NCBI RefSeq assembly: GCF_000247815.1
Contig: NC_021678.1
Coordinates: 6,801,190 to 6,865,189 of the forward strand
Direction: 5' to 3'
DNA: 64,000 nt
From: Ficedula albicollis
Taxonomy: Eukaryota > Chordata > Aves > Passeriformes > Muscicapidae
The stretch's first letter is position 1; every line of letters begins with the position of its first letter. The translations under genes were made by a program, and so were the position numbers. Shown here one piece after another: positions 39,101 through 51,656 of this stretch. Under the pieces are notes generated by a model. It was not told where the DNA came from and did not search any database. It saw nothing but the letters and a program-made list of their open reading frames with translations.

Positions 39101-42100
39101 ATTTTTTTCCTCTTCATCCCCTTTTCCATTTCTCTCATTAATCAGTTGAGCACCATGGGCCTTGGCCTGCGCAGAATGTGTTTTTTAGGGCTAAAATTAC
39201 CCTCAAGGGCATGATTTGCTTACAAACAATGTCAAAGCTACACAGATGTGTCCTGGTGATCTATGGCAAATCTGAGCATCAGCTGCCAATTATTGAGCAC
39301 TGCTGTCATCTCAATTCTAGTAACCAGGAGAGTTTATCCTACTGATACAGAACTGCTGATCAAATTGAGTTGTTTGTGAGCCCATTTTCTGCCTTGTTAT
39401 CCTTCTTTGAAGAACAAGAACCAAGAAAATGTTAAGTATCCCCAATTTGGAATTTTAAGCATCTCTTATGCAACTGCAGTTGCATATTTATAGAGCAAAG
39501 ATGTTTTGAGTCTGAGATCTACCAATTAGTCAGGAAATGAGGATGATGTGGGGCTGAAAGGGGACAATTTCTCATTCCTCTTAATGAGAATCATACAGCA
39601 CATGTAAAATCTCTTGGGAGAGTAAAGGCTGACAGCCCTGTACCATCTTTCAAGGCAGCTTTGAGGATTCCAGGTACATGAATCCTGCCTGCAATTTCAT
39701 TAGGAAAGCAGCAAGTACTGGGTGATTTTTACCATAAGAGGAAAAAATATCAGAAACAGTGAATGTAAAAATCAATATCTGGAAAATCTGTGGTTCTTAG
39801 ATATTGATAAGTGAAAAACATATGTCAAAATTTAGTGTACAAATTCCTTGTTTGGGAGGTATTTATTCCACACTTTGTTCTAACATATTTTGAAACTTTC
39901 CTTCTTCCTTATGTCTAATGTCTATGATGAAATTGTGTTGATATGAGGAATGAATCTATGTTATAAGTTTGGGTATTTTGTGTTTTTTTTCCCAGAGAAC
40001 AAAATTAACACAACAGAATGCATAGAGAACCTGAGACAGTTGCTCAGCTGCTTGCCCAAAGCCCATCAAAACCTTTTTCAGTTCCTGTCTGCTTTCCTGT
40101 TAAAGGTGGCAACCTACAGTGCAGTGAACTTCATGACTCTGGAAAACCTGGCCATCGTGTTTGGACCTGCTCTGTTCAAGTGAGTCCTCTCTATTCAGCT
40201 GCCTCAAACTGCACAACAGGATCACACCTCACAGGGAGGCTTTCTGTCATAACCCTGTGCCCAATAGTCAGTGGAGCATTTTGTAAGTTCAATGTTTCTA
40301 TGGTGTGTTATGGGCAGATGTGACAGGTTCTGAGCTGGCTGATCACTTTCATTCTGCTGGGCACTGACCAGACTGGGCAAGCCTCAACTAAGAAAAGGTT
40401 CTGAGCTGGCTGATCACTTTCATTCTGTTGGGCACTGACCAGACTGGGCAAGCCTCAAGTAAGAATCCATATGAAGAGACTTGGGGGCTAGAGAGCTGTT
40501 TAATGAAAACTACTTCTCTTTTCTTAGCCAAGATAAGTGCTGGCTGTGGAGGCCTCTTAGTTGTTGGATTCAATTCTGAAAAACTCACCCTCACTTTGGC
40601 TTTGTAACAGTATTTGATTGTAGAGAAATGAATCCCTCTTATCAAGAAAGAGAAGCAACTCATTCTGCCCTTGCTGCTAAAATTCAAGTTGACATCCAAG
40701 CAGAGCCAGCTGAGCTTTCAAGCAGTGAGTGCTTGGCTGGAGCTCGAGAAGGCATGTTTAGGGTGATGGTGAGTGGGCACAAAGCGGGAAGCAAAAACGG
40801 GGGGTGGGACAATGTCATGCAAGTCAAGATTGTCAGAAGAAACAGCCTGGTATGATCAGATAATGGAGGATTTCCTCTTTCATTGTTGATACTAGAGAAT
40901 GTTAAAATATTTATACCTATTACAGCTTGTAAATCTTGGTTTTAGTGGGTCACAGCCATGCCAACTTAATATGAACTATAAGCCAATGACACTTTACAAA
41001 ATATATATATATTAGCAGGTAATATCTTCCATGACATAAAAAAAGCCTTGTTATTGAGTTGACTGGAGTTTTTTTTTCATGGCAAGCCAAGTTCATTTTA
41101 AAAGTATGTATTCAGCAAAATTGGTACATAGCATCAATGACAGGCTTTGTTTTGGGGAACTGTACTTTTAAATTTTCTGCTGTTTCATAGGTGGTCCCTG
41201 TTTCCCTGCTCTGTGGGTTTATTACCAGGTCTGGCAGAATTTGACCTTTGGACCTGATACAAGTTTATAGCTTTAACAAAAGCACAGAAAGAGAACCAAA
41301 TCTAACAAGATGAGGTGTGGTTGGTGCTATGCCACTCTATCCTCTGGGGAAGAAACCTCACCATGGAGGATATTCAGCAATTCAACAAAGCAGTTTTGTA
41401 ACCAGACCCCAAGTTCCTCAATATCTGAATCCTAAAGTTAGTAAATGAGTGGAGAGAGATGAGGTTTATTTATCAGTGTTTGGATTAGTTGTGTGGTGAT
41501 ACATATAAGCATTGGCTGATGCTAAAAGGCTTCACCAATTGTCTATCCCTTGCCCCCACATTAACTCAAAAAGCACTTCCCTGACTGTCACTCTTTGCCA
41601 TCAGGTGACATTTGCTCTCACCTGGGGCTTCTGTGTATGCACACACATGCAAGAAGACTTTATCTCCATTCCCAAATTATGCCAATGTGTGCCCACCAAT
41701 TCCTGTATCTGCACATATCCAGTAAGCTCTCTTATTGATTGATGAACTGCTTCAGTTTTTAAATATCCCACTTTTCTGGGACATGGGCCAGCTACTTCTG
41801 AACCTGTGCCTTTGCCTGATTTTAAAGTACATTCATTGCTAAATTGGGCACTTGTGGCAATGACCTGTCTGAGAAGCCTTGAAAGCAATCAGCATAGGGT
41901 TTCCCTGCCAGCGACCTGTCAAGACAGCAGCAACCATAAATAGAAGTAGGTCTGTCCTATAAATGTTATCTTCACCTTTTTGCAGTCATTCTGATCTCAC
42001 CAGCTCTGGGAGACAACCCAGTAAATCTGGAGCTCAGGATTTCTTTGTAAAACATTTAACTGGTGCTGTGCTTGTAGAGTCACCTCCTAGGGTTATGAAA

Positions 42101-45100
42101 AATCACCTTTTTTGTAGTTGGGCAGAGAGAAGAGCCTTGCAACTGGCTCTGTCAGTGAGATTGCTCTGCACCATTTCCTGCTGAGTGACCTGAGGCTTTC
42201 AATGATTCAGAATAAATCATTGGTATTGTCCTGTACAGCAGCAAAATTCAAGGTAGTCAGCTGTGGCAAATCATATCTGCTGACACAGGGGAATGGCATA
42301 AATATCCTTTATGTCTTTCAGAGCAAGAATTAGTGCAATTATCTGGCACATTATGAAACATTTGGCAGCTAGAGTGTAGGAAATTGAGACGTTGGGTAGT
42401 ACTTGCTATAGTTGTTCAGGGTAAATGTGAAGGTTATGGAAAAAAGCCCCACTTCTAGATCTAATCTACAGAAATGTGTATTCCATGCAATTGCTGCAAT
42501 TAACCTCCTGGAGGTAATGGCAGCTCCACGTATGGCATAAATTCATTGCAAGTGTTAAAACTGTTCTTCATGTATCCTGGCAATCTGCATTTTTCTGAAA
42601 TTACTTCCTCCTTCGTTGACATTAAACAACTAGACAAAGTTGTTTATGAACCTTTTTCCTTTAAATTTCTTATCTATTTATATTCAAGTGTAAATTCTGT
42701 CTATGATTATCACCTATCTCAATCCTTTGGCACTTTTATTTGTGGAGACCCGTCATGCTTATAGTTTCACCGAAGTGACTGAGTAGGAATATTCAGTAGC
42801 TAGAACGTGGAACCCTAATGGGCCTCGGGAACACAAAAGAAAAAAATTAAACTTTGTACATTATAAGCCTAAACTGCACATACTTTTTGATTTGTAGCTA
42901 TGGTTATTGTAACACAAAAGTTATAAGGCTTAGTACAGATATTATATTGAAAGTCTAGTTAGAGGATATAATGGAAAACTCCTGGTTTTGTCCTAGTATC
43001 TGTAAACACCTAGGAGAATGTGTTGCTATGCTTTTATCAGAGATTGGACTGATGTTACTTAAATTTCCATGGATACTTTGTTATGCTTCATCTTGGTTAA
43101 GAGATTTTTAGTTCTGGTCTCAGTAAGCAATTCTTGCATGAGTGCACAAGGACTCCAGCCAGCCAGCTGTTTGCTTCTACTCTCTTTGACTCATTGTTCC
43201 TGTAAATTTGCAGCAAGCCTGTGGCAGCAGGGAACCTTGGCAGATCTCCTGGACAAAGCCAAGGCAAGGGACTCGTGTGGACTTTTTAGCCTGCACTTTG
43301 TGGCAAAGCAACTTTGAAAGTTTTAGACTCACTCAAGAAACCAGTAGCTAATTCTTGATGGTCAGGTTTTACTTGTTTCTTATTTGTATTGAGTGCTCTC
43401 CTGTGATTTGTACTACAGCTGATTATGGGGTTTTGTAGGGCAGTGCAGAATACACCTCAGCAGCTCTGCTCTTCCTGGGATCACATGCCTGGATTTAGCA
43501 ATGTGGGAGCCTGGCTCTTCTTTACTGCCACCCCAATAATGCAGTTTCTGATAGGGGCAGAAGTATCTGAAGAGGCAGGAAGTGACTATTTCACAAAACT
43601 GATTGAAAGTCATTGTGGAAGGTGGCTGAAACAGAAAACTAAAAGTGTATTCTCTATATTTGGACTGCACACCTGTTGGCACCCATTAATATCTGCTGAT
43701 GAGACACTGATGTTTGGAGTCAGCTGTCTCATCCCAGTCCATAGTTTAGATCTGTTTCAGAATGAAATGAGAACTGGCCACACAAACACAGGCTGCTAAT
43801 AAGGGAAAGGAGGACTCAATGAGTGGCCTGAGAGCCATTTATCTTCCTGAGTAGGTTGTGCAGTTCTCCTTCTGGTGAGGAGTTAACAGCTGGTAGATGT
43901 GGATTCAGGAACAGATGTCTAAGCTAAAGAAAGAAGCTGAGAAAGAAGACAAAGGACTAAAATTATTGCTTGTCTGGCCTGTGAGCTGAGGGTATTGATG
44001 TTTGGGTAAGTGATGAATAATCTCTTAGGATTGTTGTATGCAGCAAAGGCTATTGCTCAGTCAACCAGGTTTTACAAGCAGCCTTGTTTATTATGGATAA
44101 ACTGAGTCTGTCCCAAGAAAAACGGGAACCCAAGAAAGAGAAATGTTAACTAATCCTAAAGAAGGAGCTGATGACCCCGTGGCTCATCCTGTAAATCTCT
44201 GTGTTGTACCTGGCTATAACTCTGCTTAAACCTTCTGCTTTGAAAAGGAGCCCAAACTCAAGTCCTTACAGAAACAACAGTAAGTTTACAAAAGAGGAAC
44301 ACGAATTAAAGCAATTGGACTGGACCCAATGTGTATATTTGTACTTTAAAATTGCAAATGAATAATGAATATACTCATTTGGCAAACAGAAGACTGGTGT
44401 ATTCATGCTCCACATTAGCCTCCAGAGTCTACGAATTTCTTGTTTAAATATTAATATTGTGCTGGGTGTAACTGAGCTGGTGCAGCATGGCTGGAGAAGG
44501 TCCATTAAGGGCACAGCATTTATGTAAGTGTTATGCTGGATAGTTGGCAAGGAGGAACACACAAGTACTTCAGGAGTTGAGATTGAAATCCTATATAAAA
44601 AGTTCTTTTAATTAAATTATTCTGACTTGACAGGGATAGTAAAAATTCAACTATCATTCATAAAAAACCCCCCGAAATATGGGGAGAACAAGAAAGAAAG
44701 AAAAAAACCCCAAACTCAACACGGTTAATGGGAATATCTGGAATTTCCACTTCCTGATATGTCTTATGTCTGTGGATTTATAAATTAATACACTGAAGCT
44801 GTTTGTTACCTGTACTTTTTTCCCAGACAGTTCTGGTAATGAGACATTCTAGTGATCAAAGTTCACCTTCATAAATGAAGGTAGAACAAAACCACTCTTT
44901 CCATCCCAATGCCAGTGAGTAATAGCAGATTGATAGGGTGCTTTTTTGTCTGTCCTTTTCATCCTTGGTTTTGCAAACCTCATGTCTGGGTTTCTGTCAG
45001 GTTCTAACTACTTTGCTGTGCTGCTACAGAGATTCATTGTGTTGTGAGCCATTGCAGCAAAGCTGGGGCTCTGGCACCGAATGTCCCAGTGTTGTGGACC

Positions 45101-45364
45101 CACCAAACCCCAGTGGTCACCATCCCAGCAATTGCTGAATTATCTTGGGTACTGGGAGGGCTCCCTGTGCCACTCGTGATCATCTCTTGATCTGAGAGCT
45201 CCTGAGGTTAATCCTTCTTCCCTTCCTTTAGGGTTCCTGTCAGTCCCTTGGCTTGCGAAGAGCAAAGGCTTTACAATGGCCTCCTGCTGTATTTGCTTCA
45301 ACACCAGGAGATGCTTTTTGCTGACCTGAACCCTTTCTCAGAGACACAAGCAGATGGCCTTCAG
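36132..45364 (+). CDS. FAM13C: FAM13-family RhoGAP protein, 5' part (FAM13C by position)
   Basis: Five exons (36132-36161, 37703-37877, 38078-38287, 39996-40179, 45232-45364) join to 732 nt, 244 residues, all GT-AG and in phase. The start MGAGASLSIC resembles the FAM13A start, which supports the first exon. Residues ~37-228 form a RhoGAP domain with arginine finger R77 (GIFR), K114 (LLKLF) and N189 (NLAIVFGP), so GTPase activation of Rho-family proteins is plausible. FAM13C adjoins SLC16A9 in mammals, and the orientation agrees. The mammalian FAM13C protein as I recall it lacks this domain, so this may be an ancestral N-terminus kept in birds. The C-terminal coiled-coil part common to FAM13 proteins was not found and probably lies beyond the window. 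Another RhoGAP gene is the main alternative. Confidence 0.8.
36162..37702 (+). other. FAM13C intron 1
   Basis: 1.5 kb. Includes an AT-rich low-complexity stretch (about 36928-36995, TATATATT-type) next to a GC-richer patch at 37000-37130. No further exon recognised. Confidence 0.7.
37703..37877 (+). CDS. FAM13C: FAM13C second coding exon (residues 11-68)
   Basis: 175 nt. Acceptor TTTTTATTCCCCAG, donor TTTG|GTAAGT. After a variable linker it opens the RhoGAP fold with NTFGVPLESLVQDV, then EVPSLVTQMVEYLEVF, the usual 'FGVPL.EL...IP.IV...V.YI' pattern of RhoGAP helix A. Confidence 0.85.
38078..38287 (+). CDS. FAM13C: FAM13C third coding exon (residues 69-138)
   Basis: 210 nt. Acceptor TTCCTTACATAG, donor CAAG|GTACAG. 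It carries the catalytic core of the RhoGAP domain: GLERVGIFRIGGSA with the arginine finger R77, GDVDSVASLLKLFLKELP with K114, then the P/D/N-rich turn. This is the strongest single piece of evidence for the gene. Confidence 0.93.
38288..39995 (+). other. FAM13C intron 3
   Basis: 1.7 kb, AT-rich, no coding exon, RNA gene or clear repeat recognised. Confidence 0.75.
39996..40179 (+). CDS. FAM13C: FAM13C fourth coding exon (residues 139-199)
   Basis: 184 nt. Acceptor TGTTTTTTTTCCCAG, donor CAA|GTGAGT. It encodes IENLRQLLSCLPKAHQNLFQ, the FLSAFLLKVA helix and TLENLAIVFGPALF, the conserved 'LP..N...L..L..FL..V' and 'NLA.VFGP' RhoGAP segments with N189. Confidence 0.93.
40180..45231 (+). other. 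FAM13C intron 4
   Basis: 5 kb, AT-rich. A 70-bp two-copy direct repeat lies near its 5' end (40325-40465). A (TA)n stretch is near 41000. No further exon recognised. Confidence 0.7.
40325..40465. repeat. Two-copy direct repeat, about 70 bp, offset 71
   Basis: 40325-40394 and 40396-40465 match except for CTGCTGGG/CTGTTGGG and CAACTAAG/CAAGTAAG, one base apart. It starts 145 bases after the donor of the fourth FAM13C coding exon. Confidence 0.93.
45232..45364 (+). CDS. FAM13C: FAM13C fifth coding exon (residues 200-244)
   Basis: 133 nt. Acceptor CTTCCCTTCCTTTAG, donor CAG|GTAAGG, phase 0 at the end. It encodes the end of the RhoGAP domain (VPVSPLACEEQRLYNGLLLY, LLQHQEMLF) and a short acidic exit, ADLNPFSETQADGLQ. 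Phase and splice signals fit the fourth exon perfectly. Confidence 0.87.
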
Positions 45365-47776
45365 GTAAGGAAGTTGCAGCAAGAAATCAAAAGTGCTTTG
45401 TTAGGTTGAAACCCAGAACTGGAAATACATTTGCATACACACATCTAATTAATGACAGTAGCTTATAGGTAGCAATGTAAATATTCTTGATATACCTAAG
45501 CTGGAGAGGAAACATGAGTGTTAAAATGCTTATTTGGAAAAACATGCAAGTGCAAAAGAAAAAGCTCAAGAAGAAAATCCCAAGCTGTCCCACTTTAAAT
45601 ATATTAATGCCAAACTTTGTGAGATCAAAGCCACTGGATTTTTCCTTGAGTGAAACACTTTATTTTGTGTGTGTGTGTTTTTCTATACATTGTTGAAGCA
45701 GGAAAGCAAAATCAGAAGGTTTGAAAACCCTCTCTTATGTTTTAGAACTCACAGTATGTGTTCCAGCCTCTCCTTGGGCATTTTCTTTTCTAAAACATTG
45801 TTAGCACTTTAATCCCTTTTCTGCCTCTTTGTTGAAAACCTCGTAGTGGAAGAAACCAGAATCCTGGTTTGGGCCAGTATAAATCTTGTTTTCACTTTGT
45901 GATGCAGTGTATCATTGCTGCTTCACTTGAAATTTATTTTTGGAAAATGACATGAAGGAAACGTTGTGGCAAACCCCTCCCCAGTGCAGGTTTGTGATCC
46001 TTGTGGTTCATGGTGAGGCTGGCAGAAGTGTGCCAGGTCAAGTGACGGACTGGGAAAGAGATTAGCACTGCATGTACGTGCGGATGATGGTATTTGTGTT
46101 TATGACTCCTTCATTTTCTGGCTTCTTTCTCCAAGTATCCTTGCTAAGGAAAGCTAGCAGACTTGTAATATAAAGTCAAATTCAGTATTTAGAAGATATT
46201 GCATATCCCAAAGAGAACATTGGGAATGTAATGCTCCTTGGAGGCTTTCTTAGAAAACAAAATGTGTAAAGATACAGGTATAAAGAACAGACTATACTGA
46301 TAAAAGGATATTTTTAAAATAATGCTTCAACGTCACAAGACATGTAATGGTAGGAGTGTTTCACACTAAGACAGTGTTGGAGCCCATCTCCCAGCTCCCC
46401 TTTCTCTCTGAAGAAGTTCCATGTCACTACCACCTCTGGGAGTTTCTGAATGAGTACACAAACGAACACAAAAAATCAATATATTAGCTGTTCCAAGACA
46501 CCTGCTTCTGTTTGCAAATGCTATAGGAAGCATCAGCAGCTAAAAGAAACTGGAAAAGTATTAGAGAAGCCAGGAAGCCTGGCTTCAACTTGCAGTCCTT
46601 TTGTTTCAGAACCAACTTCACTCCCTGTAATTCTGCAAAATGTCAGTCTGTCTGGAATTGTGGTGATGTGGGAAAGAATTCTGCTGAAAAGCTCCTTTCA
46701 AGTTCTTTAATAAAACCTCAGACAAGGCATAGACATGGGGCACTCTCCTGCTCTGAGGTAAACTTATGAAAGAAATCCAATCTGTGGGTGAGAAGGGAAT
46801 TCAGTATTCTGAGGCTGATCTTGTTTTTGTAATTTTTGGCAGGAAACCCAGCACATTGGATAGGTACCCTTCATCTTTCATAATATAACAATTGCTCAAG
46901 GTCCACTAAACTAGAAACATCAAAGTTGAGTTTACAAACTAAACATATTAAAATCCATGTTTTTCTTCCAGTAAAACAAGCAAAAAGTAAACTGGCAAAC
47001 CTGGCTCAGATCCCTTTCTGCATCCTGGAAATGAAACTTGTTTTCACTGGCTTTTACGTGGATACTTGCAGTTGGACCACTTAATTCCTCTGATTTTGTT
47101 CTTGGGTTGTAATTTTTTTCTACTTCAACATTTTAAGTTAAACTGAACTCTGTCAAACTAAAGCCATGCAAATCTGGCAGGCCTGCCATACAGTTGACAA
47201 GACTTAACCTTCAGTCGTGTTGTTTGTCGGCTGAAATGGGCAGATTCATTATTCTGAGCAGAGTTCTTAGTGTCTCAAAGTGCCAGGAGCTGTCCCACTT
47301 ACACTGTGTGTGCTGGCTGATTCAAACTAACAGACTGGGAGAGGAATTTGCAAGTTTTTGGTAGTTCAGAACTATAACCCTGGGCTGGACATGAGACTAT
47401 TCACAGGCAATTATATTTAAAGAGAATGATTTAAAGTTATATCCCTGCCATGATGTATTTCAACTTGTCCTTTTTCCCTGTATGTTGTACATATATTTTC
47501 CCCCCTTAAAATAGAGTCAGAATGCTGCAAGATCCTACCAGGCTGGGGTTTTGTGTCTATATGTGGGGTTTTTTTAGTACCTTTTATTTGAATCTTGATT
47601 TTATCCCCCCCCTCCACTCCACAGCTCCTGAGCATTCACCAGCATTTAAAGCTGCTCTATAACCTTTTGTCCTAGCCCAAAAGCTGCACTGGTACTAAAC
47701 TGATTTGCATGTTTGGATTAAATAATTCTTTAAAAAGAGGTTAGGCACCATGGTGTTTGTTTTGACCTGAGGCCTC

Positions 47777-47932
47777 TCTAGATAAATGTGTTGAACCCAA
47801 GGAATATCAATAGCTGTGTTGGAGGTGTGCAAGATTATCTTAACTTCTGCAGTGTCTAGATAAATGTGTTGAACCCAAGGAATATCAGTAGCTGTGTTGG
47901 AGGTGTGCAATATTATCTTAACTTCTACAGTG
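47777..47932. repeat. Back-to-back 78-bp tandem duplication
   Basis: 47777-47854 and 47855-47932, no spacer, four single-base differences (for example ATCAATAG/ATCAGTAG and TTCTGCAG/TTCTACAG). Intronic. Confidence 0.95.
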
Positions 47933-48801
47933 AAATTTAATTATGAACCAAACCTTGCTAATAGCAATTTGTCATTTCTGAATCTTACATTTCAGGTAAA
48001 AGTTGAATATGGATTTTTTTTTTTTTGCATCGAGTCCAAGAATGTGTTTCTGTATCCCCTCTTTGTACAGAAGTCATAGATAAATCCTTGATTTATGCAC
48101 ACTATCTTTGTCTTGCAAACAAACAGGAGCATGACTTCATGGGTGCCTCCAAGCCACTGCTTGTTTCTCCATTAAAGCAGGGGTTTGGTTAGGAGAAATG
48201 CCTGCACCCTGAGGAAAGGAGTCTCGTTTCTTGTTCTCTTCTCTTGCTTTGTCCTTTTATGCACACTTCACTATATATCAGCAAGGCTGCTCTCTACAGT
48301 CCTAGAACCCTATAATCAAGGGCTTGCAGAGATCCAGGGGGATGGGAAAGTGGAGCTGGATAGTATCCTGGACCTGCAGGTTGACCACAGACAACTCAGA
48401 ATGAAATTCTGATGCTGCAGTGTGGTTGGTTTGGAGCTGGCCAGAAGAGTGCAACTAAATATTTCAAGGATACTTTATCTGCTTGAATTATGGCTTTATT
48501 GGGAAGGCTTTTGTGGTCTGGAGAGTTTTGTTAATCTTATGGGTTTGGCTTTTTTCAAAGAGGAAATGGATGTTTCAGCATTAACTTTGTTCTGTGAAAG
48601 AAATTGCGGTATCTCACTCGCATGTGAAGTTGTTGTAAAACAGAATTGTGTTCTCTCAAATGTTCTTCTCAGTGTGGAGGACAGCAATAATTTACTGATG
48701 TTTTACTTCACTAATCCCATGACAATTCTTGCTGAATTACCTGAAACCTTCCAGAACAAACGAATAACCAAGCAACCAGACATTATCTCATTATCTGAAG
48801 T

Positions 48802-49107
48802 TTCCAGGTTAGACCATGGTATGCTTTAGGTGTGAACATAGCAAACCCTGCATGTAACCCGAGAAGTCCCAGGAGATTTGTCAGTGTATCTGTAAGGATT
48901 GTTGTTACATTATAGAAGGACTTCTTAATATTATTTTCCATTCCACAGAAAAACTTCCAGGTTAGACCATGGTATGCTTTAGGTGTGAACATAGCAAACC
49001 CTGCATGTAACCCGAGAAGTCCCAGGAGATTTGTCAGTGTATCTGTAAGGATTGTTGTTACATTATAGAAGGACTTCTTAATATTATTTTCCATTCCACA
49101 GAAAAAC
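48802..49107. repeat. Back-to-back 153-bp tandem duplication, identical copies
   Basis: 48802-48954 and 48955-49107 appear identical and abut exactly. The unit length is divisible by three, so a minus-strand frame runs through both copies as a repeated 51-residue block. This frame has no known product and is a by-product of the duplication. Confidence 0.95.
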
Positions 49108-50076
49108 TTTTTTCCTAATTTTTGTAAATTTGCTAAAATATGGACTCATTAAACATGACATTTTAATTTTCTATTTGAGTGCTGACCAAACCAGAAGATT
49201 AATCTCTATGAATGGCATTTTTCATCCTATGTAGGTAGGCTCTATACCCCCACAAACATTGTGGTCAATAAATTGTGAAGATGTATCTATTCTCTTCCGG
49301 AAAAGCAGAAGATGTTACTGACTCTAGGCATAAGGATTTGATGAAAACGGCTGTAGGCTGAGGAAATTTGACTTGAAACAGCTCAATTGGATGTGGCTGG
49401 AGTACCCATTATTCCTTCAAGGTGTTCAGTGCCAGAGCCTTGCTGCCTGTGGGCGGAAGGAATAGTGCTTTTCTGTGCTGTGACTGTGATCTGCAGCAGC
49501 CTGGCCTTTGTACTGGAGATGGTAACTTGGAAGGGACAAGCATGCCTGCTCTCCCTCTGTGGGGAGCTGCAGGGTGTGGAGGAAATGTCACTGATTTAAT
49601 GTTTGCTCCAGTATTGCTGGGGGTTTCTCTTGACTTGTGTACTTTTCTCTCTTTCCCCTCCCCAGTACATAGAAGCTTTTTTTGTTGTTGTTGTTTCTGT
49701 TGTGGGTCAGGCTGCACTAGGATACCAGCTTGGCAAGAGAGGGTGTGCACTGTGTGACAAATGAGGACACTGCTGGCTGTGCTTTACTGTAACAAGCAGC
49801 TCTGGCACAGAGGAGGGGAGCAGCTCAAGCTGAAACCCTGAGGCTTCACTGCAGTCAGTGGTACGAGAGCAGAGCTGGGGCAGCGCCACGAGCTGCTTAC
49901 ACTGATCACTGGCTCTTGTTCCATTAGGATAAAGAGTGTATGAGAAGGGAAGGTCTTTCTAAAACTGGTAACTGATACAGGCCTTCTGTGGCGTGGAAAA
50001 TGGTTTTGAAGGCAGTATGGGCACAGAAACCAATGCAGTGGACTCTCACCTTTGTTACTTACTCTTACATTTTCAG

Positions 50077-50124
50077 TTTGGCAGCACATCAAAAGCTCCC
50101 ACCATGGTCAGACTTACAGAACCT
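50077..50124 (+). CDS. FAM13C: Weak candidate FAM13C exon (16 codons)
   Basis: A strong pyrimidine tract and acceptor (TTACTCTTACATTTTCAG) precede an in-phase stretch encoding FGSTSKAPTMVRLTEP, then a weak donor (GTATAG) before an in-frame stop. FAM13 proteins have a V-x-L-R/T-E-type segment after the RhoGAP domain, a faint resemblance only. It may well be a false acceptor. Confidence 0.15.
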
Positions 50125-50243
50125 GTATAGAATACAGATTAAGGATGTTTATCTGCAGTTTGTGAAGGGGACCAATACCTGATGTGTTCATGGCAGCAGC
50201 AGCCAGTTGCTTTGCTCACAAATATCAGGTATACTATAAGGAA

Positions 50244-50364
50244 GAGGATTATAATCAATCTGCTGGTGTACCCACTAGAATAACACATATCTGCTTTCAG
50301 AGGGAGGATTATAATCAATCTGCTGGTGTACCCACATGTGTAACACGCATATCTGCTTTCAGAG
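50244..50364. repeat. Two-copy tandem repeat, about 60 bp
   Basis: 50244-50303 and 50304-50364 begin GAGGATTATAATCAATCTGC and end TTTCAGAG. They differ by a few bases and a small insertion (ACACATAT/ACACGCATAT). Intronic. Confidence 0.9.
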
Positions 50365-51548
50365 CATCTGTGTGGTCTTCCTCTGATGCTTAAAACATTT
50401 AACACCTGACCCAAATCTAAGATTTTCAGGCATCTCAAGTTAGCAGTCGAGGAAGGAGCCAGCAACATTTTCTTCCACGTGGTGTCAGCATTGTTCTCTC
50501 TCACTCCAGAGCTGTTCTTTTCTTTGAATATAACCTTTTAATATGTTCTGAGAATTTATCTTAAAATTAGGTATTACATTTCTATTTTTGTAGTGTATCG
50601 GAGCATCAGCCTGTTCTTTCCTAAGATAATTAATTGGTATCAGAGAGGTATGAAGGAAGAGTATGTATTCACCTCCAAACCATTATGAAATGCAAGCCTT
50701 TTTTATTTTATGCTTGTGTCACCTTCCTTACCTGAGCAGGACTGCCAATAAAATCTCTTGCCACTTTTGTGTTCCTTTTCTTTGGTGAAAGGGGGCAATT
50801 TGATTTGTTTGCTGATATTAAAAACTTCTCAAAAAAAGAAAAAGTCTTTGATATTAAAACTAGCCCTTGGGAAATAAAATGTACTGGTACTGAAAGGCTT
50901 ATGATATATAAGCATCAAACATTTCAGGGCTTTGACTTATCTTTGGCTGTAAAAGTAGGGGAGATGAAAGACATTATTTTAAGCCCTTAGTGGCTTTTCA
51001 TTTTATGCAAGGTTATGGTTGGAAGTGCGAAATGTTTTCAGAAAGAGAGGAAAGACATGTAAAGTAAAATAAAAACCTGAAAAAATATTCACTGTCAAAA
51101 AAATAGGGAAAATAAGAAAATCCAAAGTTTTTTTAAACAGTAGTTAATTGTAGATCATTTAACTGTAGTTAGTTACAGAGCTGTGAAACAGTGAATTAAT
51201 AGGCGTCTTCTGAAAGCACCGTTTCTTCTCATGCTGCCTCTCCCACACCCGCCAGTTCCTAGACTGCTTTGTTCCTCTTTAATTAGTTTATTTCCCCTAC
51301 TCTGGCAAGTAAGCAAACATCCTTAAGCACTTAAACACCACCAACTGAGAGAAGAATAGGGCTAGCACTTATTGGCTGCATGCGGAAAGGCTCGGCTGAA
51401 CCTTGGAAGGATATTAGCATGTCATAACCTAATGTAGTTTCCCTCTCTCCCAGTTTATTTGGTTTTCTCCTGTAGATGGGAGTCTGGAGGGTTTCATTTA
51501 TGTGTTTCAAGTAAAAATGGAAAGGCATGTTCATGAGTCAGCATTTTT

Positions 51549-51656
51549 GCTATATAGTTCCCAGAACTATCAAATGCTGGGTACCTTTTCATTCTGTTAC
51601 TAGCTATATAGTTCCCAGAACTATCAAATGCTGGGTACCTTTTCATTCTCTTACTA
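51549..51656. repeat. Back-to-back 54-bp tandem duplication
   Basis: 51549-51602 and 51603-51656 start GCTATATAGTTCCCAGAACT and differ at one position (ATTCTGTTA/ATTCTCTTA). No spacer. Confidence 0.95.

Noticed and set aside
48422..48829. A 135-codon + strand frame
   Set aside because: No recognisable domain, no matching acceptor or donor pair, and it runs into the 153-bp duplication. Compatible with chance in AT-rich intron.
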